Part shown: positions 5,284-8,332 of the stretch, piece after piece | How positions within the stretch are numbered: position 1 is the stretch's first letter | Layout of the letters: the number at the start of each line of letters is the position of its first letter | Assembly (NCBI GenBank): GCA_030671945.1 | Contig: DAOVHJ010000095.1 | Coordinates: forward strand, 1 to 8,332 | Direction of reading: 5' to 3' | DNA from: Candidatus Heimdallarchaeota archaeon | GTDB taxonomy: Archaea; Asgardarchaeota; Heimdallarchaeia; JABLTI01 | DNA: 8,332 nt | The notes under the pieces: generated by a model | The model's input: the letters and a program-made list of their open reading frames with translations, nothing else | The model's database searches: none | Told to the model about the DNA's origin: nothing | Program-made: the position numbers and the translations under genes

Positions 5284-5318
5284 AAATGAAATGTAATTAT
5301 TATTTATTTCATTTTTTT
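5284..5318 (+). terminator. Hairpin plus T-tract after the DENN-like gene
   Basis: AAATGAAAT at 5284-5292 pairs perfectly with ATTTCATTT at 5306-5314, a 9-base stem with a 13-base loop, and the T-run continues to 5318. It begins 15 bases after the stop codon. Its right arm overlaps the last codons and stop of the convergent alaX gene, so the two 3' ends share this element. Confidence 0.6.
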
Positions 5319-6521
5319 CTTTATTATTTCCATGATTATCTCGAGGTCTTCCGTTTTGTTGTTTGTTGATGCTTGAGCGACTGTAGGAGATCCTCCTCCT
5401 TTATTTGTGGTTTTCTCACAAAATACCTTTACAATTTCATTTGCAGTTAATTGTTTTAGTGATGAGACAACAACAATGATTGGTCCCTTTACAACAAATA
5501 TAGCCAACTGGTTTTCATCAAGACTTCCCAATTCTTGCAGCACAAATTTCTTTTCTGCAAAATGAAAATCTTCTCTGAAGATCTTAATTTCCCCAATTAT
5601 TAGGGGGTTTTCCTTAACGTTGATCATTAGTTGTTTTAGTAAAATCCTGTTTAATTGACTGTTAATGTCTTTTAGTTCTTTTAAATCAGTAATTACTTTA
5701 GGTATCCTATTTACTACTTCATTAGGTTTTGATGCTAAAAGTTTAGAAGCTCCAATTACTCCTAAACTTAAAGAAATCATTCTTTCTAAAGCTGTATCGC
5801 CGAATGTATAACTTACAATATCGCCCTTGAAATCATCTAAAAATATAATGCCTATTTCTTGGGTGTTTTGACAATGGGTACCGCCACATAATGAACTATC
5901 TAAAGTTTCTATTGATACAATTCTAACTTTAGCTTGTTCTACTTTGCTTAGCTCCCCTCTCAAATTTACTTTTACGTTTTCAGAAATTTCGCTTTTCTTA
6001 AAAAACTTCGAATTTACTTTCTTTCCCGATAGAAGATGATTATTTGCTAGAATCAATGCTTTCGTGAGTTCTTCCTCTGTTATTTTCCGCTCTAAATATA
6101 CTGTAATTAGTTTTTCATCAATTACAGCTTTTATTGTCTTGATTTTGAAAATATCTTCAATCACAGCTGAAAGAACGTGTTGAGAAGTATGCGCTCGCAT
6201 CAAATTACTTCGTCTTTCCTGATCTATTTTGCCAATAACTTTTAGGCCTTTTTTAAAATTAGATGGAATTTTACCTGAGATGTAATGAATTACTCTACCG
6301 TTTTGTTTCTCAACAAATTCTACTTCTAGCTTGCTTTTCTTATCTTTTTCCAATACTAGCTGTCCAGTATCAGATAATTGTCCCCCACTCTCTGGATAAA
6401 AAGCAGTCTTGTCTAGAATAATTCCCTTATCTTTTATTTCTTGAATAATTGCTTCAAACTCAAGTAAATTTTGATTGTTCCAAAACAGTAATTCAGTATG
6501 GTTATTAGTTGAATTAGACAT
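5304..6521 (-). CDS. alaX: Alanyl-tRNA editing protein, AlaX-L type
   Basis: The predicted protein has 405 residues, the size of the long AlaX class. It hydrolyses Ser (or Gly) wrongly attached to tRNA-Ala, acting in trans to alanyl-tRNA synthetase in the cytosol. The editing core has FYPESGGQLSDTG at 41-53 and the zinc ligands H111 and H115 (HTSQH) and C212 and H216 (CGGTH), all four intact. Residues 250-300 form a helical linker. The C-terminal part is DHHA1-like, with GGGSPTVAQAST at 375-386, equivalent to the Gly-rich motif at the end of alanyl-tRNA synthetase, where it helps dimerise or hold tRNA. The frame can also start at TTG 6530, adding three residues, but the ATG at 6521 is preferred; neither has a strong SD. 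It follows the TPR-like gene by 57 bases on the same strand, so co-transcription is possible. Confidence 0.93.
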   Translation of the reverse strand: MSNSTNNHTELLFWNNQNLLEFEAIIQEIKDKGIILDKTAFYPESGGQLSDTGQLVLEKDKKSKLEVEFVEKQNGRVIHYISGKIPSNFKKGLKVIGKIDQERRSNLMRAHTSQHVLSAVIEDIFKIKTIKAVIDEKLITVYLERKITEEELTKALILANNHLLSGKKVNSKFFKKSEISENVKVNLRGELSKVEQAKVRIVSIETLDSSLCGGTHCQNTQEIGIIFLDDFKGDIVSYTFGDTALERMISLSLGVIGASKLLASKPNEVVNRIPKVITDLKELKDINSQLNRILLKQLMINVKENPLIIGEIKIFREDFHFAEKKFVLQELGSLDENQLAIFVVKGPIIVVVSSLKQLTANEIVKVFCEKTTNKGGGSPTVAQASTNNKTEDLEIIMEIIKKKMK

Positions 6522-6578
6522 TTTCTTCAAATAAATAAGAAGCTAATCTCTACTTAACAATTACGAGTTGACAAGCAA
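6522..6578 (-). other. Short spacer between TPR-like gene and alaX
   Basis: This 57-base AT-rich spacer holds no clear SD and no strong terminator. A TATA-like run lies just 10-20 bases before the alaX ATG, too close to drive a transcript with the full start. Read-through from the TPR-like gene is therefore the simplest source of alaX mRNA. Confidence 0.35.
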
Positions 6579-8332
6579 TTATAATGAAGCAGAGATAATT
6601 CCTATGAGAACAACAAAGTCCTTGATTGGTAATTCATCAACCTTTTTCCCTTGAGATACTTTCACGCTTTGTGTTTTACAGAAAGCAGAGAAATTGTACA
6701 AATCCTTTGTTAGCTGTTGCACTTCACCCTTCAAGGTATCAATAACGGCGTTAAAAATCTCCGCAGACTTCTTTGAATGCTTTTCTGCATCTCTAAACAG
6801 TTTTTCAGCTTTAGCTCGTTCTTTTATATTTGCGAATTCCTGTGCTTGAATTATTGCTTGGCATGATTTATAGAAGAGCATTGCCCCTTTTGTATGGTAA
6901 AATTTCTTTTCTATATATTGCCAATTTATTATGTCTTCAGAAGCCATTGGATGTTTTTCTTTGTGTTTAATTATTGCTTCATAGTGAGAGGTTAATCTTT
7001 CCCAAATAGTTATCATTGAATCAAACATAGCGCCATGATTTTCAATGATTAAGGATGCGATTTCAACTGGTACTTTACTGAGATCCATGGTTCCTAGAAT
7101 ATCTGGGAGGGTTCGCAATAAATATCTAGCAAAGAAGTATTGATTGCCTGTTTGAAGTATTGATGCTTCTTTCAAATGGCTTTGCACGAATGTTTTGCTG
7201 TATTCCTCAATTACAAAAGAGTGTAATTCCTTTAACACATTTCCTTTTTCTAAGTTATCAAATGATTCTTTTGCCCCAATAAAACTTCTAACAAGTAAAC
7301 AAAGTGCTTTTGTTGAATTCTTTTCTTTCAATCCCTTTAGTCTATGAGCCTCACTGTTGACAATATTTAGTAATGCCTTGCTTTTGGAAATCAGAATTTT
7401 CCTATCTTTAACAAATGATGGCATTAAAAGAATGGAAATTAGTATGTCTTGTAGTTTTACAGTTTCAGATTCACAAAAAGCATTCTTTATCTCAAAATCC
7501 TTTTGATCATCTTCCCAAGGTAGTTGAAGAAAAGCTCTACTGATATTATCTATTCTCCCTTTGAAGATTACTCCTAGTCTTCGGAATCCTTTCTTGATTT
7601 CATCTTTAATTCGTTTTATTGATAATTTCTCGTGTTCTGCAAGTATCTTCAGGTTTTCAAGAACAAATCCAACTGTGTTTAGAAATTCTGATTGATTATA
7701 AAATTCTATATTAGCTAAGGGAGCCTCAGAAAGAGATGTCAAACTTGTTATTCTTGCTTGTAATTCTTTAGCAGGAAGTTCCTGGGAAGATATTTCGATA
7801 ATAGAACAGGATAATGCTACTAGTGTTGTAAAGACCTCTGTGAATTCAATATTTGCTTCAATTTGATCAACTAGATCTTGGGATACAACCGATTCAACAG
7901 GAAGTTGATTCATTTCCTTTAGGCTACCATTGAATTCTTTATTTGCAATCATAAAATAATCATAAGCTTGTTGATGATTGTCTAACATAAGAGAGTTTAT
8001 TGCTAACTCAAGGTAATATGAGCCTGTAGCAATTTTTGCTTGTCCCTTACAAAGTGCAATCTCAAAATCGATTGTTAATAATAAACTGGGATCAAGAGGA
8101 TTTTTTGTTAAGATTTCTCGTGCTTCTGAAAAGTGTTTATCTGCTCGAGTATAAATGAAGAATTTGAGAAGCTGATCGTCAAACCAGAAGTTCTCTTTGG
8201 CAATTTCAAGAACTTTCGAATAACTATCCTTGTATAAAGTGCCTTTATATCGTAGATTTTTGATTCTGCGTTCTAGAATTATTTCTTTATGTTTTTCTTT
8301 CTTTGATTTGATGGATTTCAGACTTCCTTGTA
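6579..8332 (-). CDS. Large helical TPR-like protein, 5' end beyond the window
   Basis: The frame runs from the right edge to a TAA at 6579-6581 with no stop, giving at least 583 residues. An internal Met at 7988 could be mistaken for the start, but the 114 codons before it are open, contain no ATG, GTG or TTG, and read as normal protein. The protein is almost wholly helical. The piece around the internal Met (YYLELAINSLMLDN followed by AYDYFMIANKEF) and RADKHFSEAREILTKNPLDP just before it look like tetratricopeptide (TPR) repeats: paired helices with small-residue and aromatic spacing, and Asn-Pro between repeats. Further helical pairs follow, including FYHTKGAMLFYKSCQAI and AEKLFRDAEKHSKKSAEIF. 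The last 13 residues are hydrophobic but too short for a normal membrane anchor. I infer a protein-binding scaffold. The specific role is not recognisable, and TPR is a pattern-level call. Confidence 0.65.
   Translation of the reverse strand, partial: QGSLKSIKSKKEKHKEIILERRIKNLRYKGTLYKDSYSKVLEIAKENFWFDDQLLKFFIYTRADKHFSEAREILTKNPLDPSLLLTIDFEIALCKGQAKIATGSYYLELAINSLMLDNHQQAYDYFMIANKEFNGSLKEMNQLPVESVVSQDLVDQIEANIEFTEVFTTLVALSCSIIEISSQELPAKELQARITSLTSLSEAPLANIEFYNQSEFLNTVGFVLENLKILAEHEKLSIKRIKDEIKKGFRRLGVIFKGRIDNISRAFLQLPWEDDQKDFEIKNAFCESETVKLQDILISILLMPSFVKDRKILISKSKALLNIVNSEAHRLKGLKEKNSTKALCLLVRSFIGAKESFDNLEKGNVLKELHSFVIEEYSKTFVQSHLKEASILQTGNQYFFARYLLRTLPDILGTMDLSKVPVEIASLIIENHGAMFDSMITIWERLTSHYEAIIKHKEKHPMASEDIINWQYIEKKFYHTKGAMLFYKSCQAIIQAQEFANIKERAKAEKLFRDAEKHSKKSAEIFNAVIDTLKGEVQQLTKDLYNFSAFCKTQSVKVSQGKKVDELPIKDFVVLIGIISASL

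Noticed and set aside
5067..5285. Open frame of 72 codons on the - strand
   Set aside because: It is antisense to the helical end of the DENN-like gene and overlaps its terminator; no domain seen.
6522..6530. Upstream TTG start for AlaX, three codons before the ATG
   Set aside because: It adds only M-K-K, has no SD, and the ATG at 6521 is the stronger codon; homologues would decide.
1..8332. CRISPR arrays, insertion sequences, tRNA or rRNA genes
   Set aside because: I found no regularly spaced repeats, transposase motifs or tRNA T-loop signature on either strand, as far as reading by eye allows.

Overview
The window looks like a piece of an Asgard (Promethearchaeota) archaeal genome. It is AT-rich and has archaeal-style TATA/BRE-like promoter elements. 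Several TTG starts are each preceded by a good Shine-Dalgarno (SD) sequence. The gene content is a cluster of small signalling or trafficking-type folds typical of that group: a longin-like membrane protein, two Roadblock/LC7 proteins, and a zinc-binding protein whose second half resembles the core of eukaryotic DENN domains. The placement rests on gene content alone; no rRNA or other marker is present, so I cannot name a clade.

Layout, left to right. 1-273 is non-coding and carries a promoter with a strong SD. 274-1221 (+) is a longin-like domain with four membrane segments and a Q/E-rich tail. 1256-2173 (+) is a winged-helix protein with about five membrane segments, probably co-transcribed with the first gene. 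2185-2913 (-) is convergent: a possible gelsolin-like N-domain, a Lys-rich linker, a winged-helix-like domain and an H1-like Lys/Thr/Ala/Pro tail. 3033-3260 (+) is a 75-residue stand-alone copy of the glycyl-radical end of class III ribonucleotide reductase (NrdD). 3359-3655 (+) and 3735-4223 (-) are convergent Roadblock/LC7 genes separated by two perfect hairpins. 4444-5268 (+) is the zinc-binding, DENN-like protein. 5304-6521 (-) is an alanyl-tRNA editing protein (AlaX-L type). 6579-8332 (-) is a large helical, TPR-like protein that stays open through the right edge.

How the genes may work together: longin, Roadblock and DENN folds are the building blocks of small-GTPase regulators in eukaryotes (Ragulator, FLCN-FNIP, Mon1-Ccz1, Rab GEFs). 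Their clustering suggests a GTPase-control neighbourhood, although no GTPase gene lies in the window. AlaX is ordinary translation quality control. The stand-alone NrdD tail is the clearest metabolic oddity. Four coding boundaries are revised or chosen here: TTG 274 (not 244) for the longin gene, TTG 4223 for the second Roadblock gene, ATG 6521 (not TTG 6530) for AlaX, and an open 5' end (not ATG 7988) for the last gene.
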